From assembly GCF_025370785.1 (NCBI RefSeq), contig NZ_JAMXFA010000022.1, forward strand, positions 53,636-117,635: a stretch of DNA of 64,000 nucleotides, written 5' to 3'. The notes under the pieces are model-generated. The model did no database searches and was not told the origin of the DNA. It worked only from the letters and a program-made list of their open reading frames with translations. Both the position numbers and the translations under genes were made by a program. This document shows positions 63,101-64,000 of this stretch, in pieces. The stretch is from Laspinema olomoucense D3b (lineage in GTDB: Bacteria; Cyanobacteriota; Cyanobacteriia; Cyanobacteriales; Laspinemataceae). Position 1 is the first letter of the stretch; each line of letters begins with the position of its first letter.

Positions 63101-64000
63101 TTACGGACGCCCTAGGGAACCCTGGGGTTGAAGGGCGTCCGAGTCTCTGAGTTCGGTGAGAGTGGCATTGCCGGTACAAAACAGAACTGTAGAGAGTTCT
63201 GCCAGTAAATGTTCCACCAGGGTGTGAATCGCCGCCTCGGATTCTGCTGCTGCTTGCAGGAAGGGCCATGCTAAACCGGCGAGGTCCGCCCCCAAGGCGA
63301 TCGCCTTCGCCACATCCAGTCCATTGCGTAATCCCCCCGATGCAATTAAGGGAATTTCTGGGGCGATCGCCCGAATCGAGGTGATACAATCTACTGTGGG
63401 TAAACCCCACTCCGCAAAAGTTGCTCCTAAGCGGCGCTGTCGGGAATCCTTCGCCCGTTCCCCTTCCACCTTCGCCCAAGAAGTCCCCCCTGTACCCGCC
63501 ACATCGACTGCCCCAACCCCTGCCTCAATCAATTTCTGGGCTATCTTTGCCGAAATCCCATTACCCACCTCTTTGGCAATCACCGGCACGGGTAATACAT
63601 TACATAACTCATGGATTTTGTCAAGCAATCCTTTGAAATTTTTATCCCCCCGGGATTGAACCGCTTCTTGCAAGGGATTGAGGTGAAGAATCAACGCATC
63701 TGCTTCCAGCAAATCGACTGCTTTGCGACATTCATCCACCCCATAACCATAGTTCAACTGTACCGCCCCTAAATTGGCAAATAACAGAATATTTGGTGCC
63801 AGCGATCGCACCGCAAAGGTATCTCCCACCTCCGGTTTTTCCACCGCCACCCGCTGGGAACCCACCCCCATTGCAATCTGAAACTCTTCCGCCACCACCG
63901 CCAACCGAGAATTAATCCGCTTCGCCTCCTGAGTCCCCCCCGTCATCGAAGAAATCAACAAGGGAGCACCAAGGGATTTCCCTAAAAACCGCGTCGTCAG
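63101..64000 (-). CDS. fni: Type 2 isopentenyl-diphosphate isomerase, partial
   Basis: The last ~300 codons of an FMN-dependent type 2 IPP isomerase. The reading frame is open to the window's right edge, so the N-terminal ~50 residues are missing. Characteristic segments are [41 protein letters not shown] (with His and Gln of the active site), VIAKEVGNG and ASGGLRNG. It interconverts IPP and DMAPP at the end of the MEP pathway. A type 2 enzyme is normal for cyanobacteria. The C-terminal ~20 residues are less conserved. Confidence 0.95.
   Translation of the reverse strand: MTTRFLGKSLGAPLLISSMTGGTQEAKRINSRLAVVAEEFQIAMGVGSQRVAVEKPEVGDTFAVRSLAPNILLFANLGAVQLNYGYGVDECRKAVDLLEADALILHLNPLQEAVQSRGDKNFKGLLDKIHELCNVLPVPVIAKEVGNGISAKIAQKLIEAGVGAVDVAGTGGTSWAKVEGERAKDSRQRRLGATFAEWGLPTVDCITSIRAIAPEIPLIASGGLRNGLDVAKAIALGADLAGLAWPFLQAAAESEAAIHTLVEHLLAELSTVLFCTGNATLTELRDSDALQPQGSLGRP

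Overview
The window looks like chromosome from a filamentous, Oscillatoria-type cyanobacterium. The evidence is the very frequent HIP1 octamer (GCGATCGC), a DesB-type omega-3 desaturase, the NblS-partner SipA, a SufR-type regulator, KGK-domain proteins, a cyanobacterial-style split Mrp antiporter operon, and many short GC-rich palindromes between genes. The genus is inference. I found no tRNA or rRNA gene, intact transposase or prophage.

Region 1 (1-5150) is a CRISPR locus. cas2 lies upstream; its cas1 partner is presumably outside the window. It is followed by a terminator, a leader with a perfect 14-bp inverted repeat, and an array of 33 repeats and 32 spacers (901-3375). The last repeat is degenerate, so the array reads left to right. 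Convergent to the array is a two-gene operon of the type III accessory family Csx3 (cyclic-tetra-adenylate ring nuclease): a stand-alone Csx3 with all expected catalytic residues, overlapping by 4 nt a Csx3-NTPase fusion whose Csx3 half has lost three of four of them. Three spacers are antisense to what read as Shine-Dalgarno plus ATG start regions of foreign genes. Both facts fit an RNA-targeting type III system whose effector genes are not in view.

Region 2 (5150-28560) is mostly housekeeping and envelope genes: an Rpn-like nuclease, leuS, a large Calx-beta/RTX protein, desB, a membrane GTPase, an RDD-pentapeptide protein, an outer-membrane-like protein, a multidomain signal peptidase I, two SDR enzymes, an NrdG-like radical-SAM protein, a small transaldolase, a second Rpn-like gene, arfB, and two conserved cyanobacterial hypotheticals.

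Region 3 (28560-46880) holds a SNF2 helicase/SWIM zinc-finger pair, a seven-gene overlapping Mrp operon (mrpC-D-E-F-G-MbhD-B) with only one large antiporter-like subunit, metH, a DUF4926 protein, queD, a DUF192 lipoprotein, a GDYXXLXY/DUF2157 membrane pair, and coaD overlapping a DivIVA-like gene by 88 nt.

Region 4 (46880-64000) has a lipid kinase overlapping sipA, a CheR-PAS protein with a histidine kinase whose phosphoacceptor His is Gln, hisA, a GH25 lysozyme with four copies of a ~41-residue repeat, a dynamin-like GTPase, two KGK-domain paralogues flanking a palindromic element, a small HNH nuclease, sufR, sppA, and the 3' part of the type 2 IPP isomerase gene cut by the window edge. Intergenic DNA throughout carries several dispersed palindrome families and two MITE-like elements.
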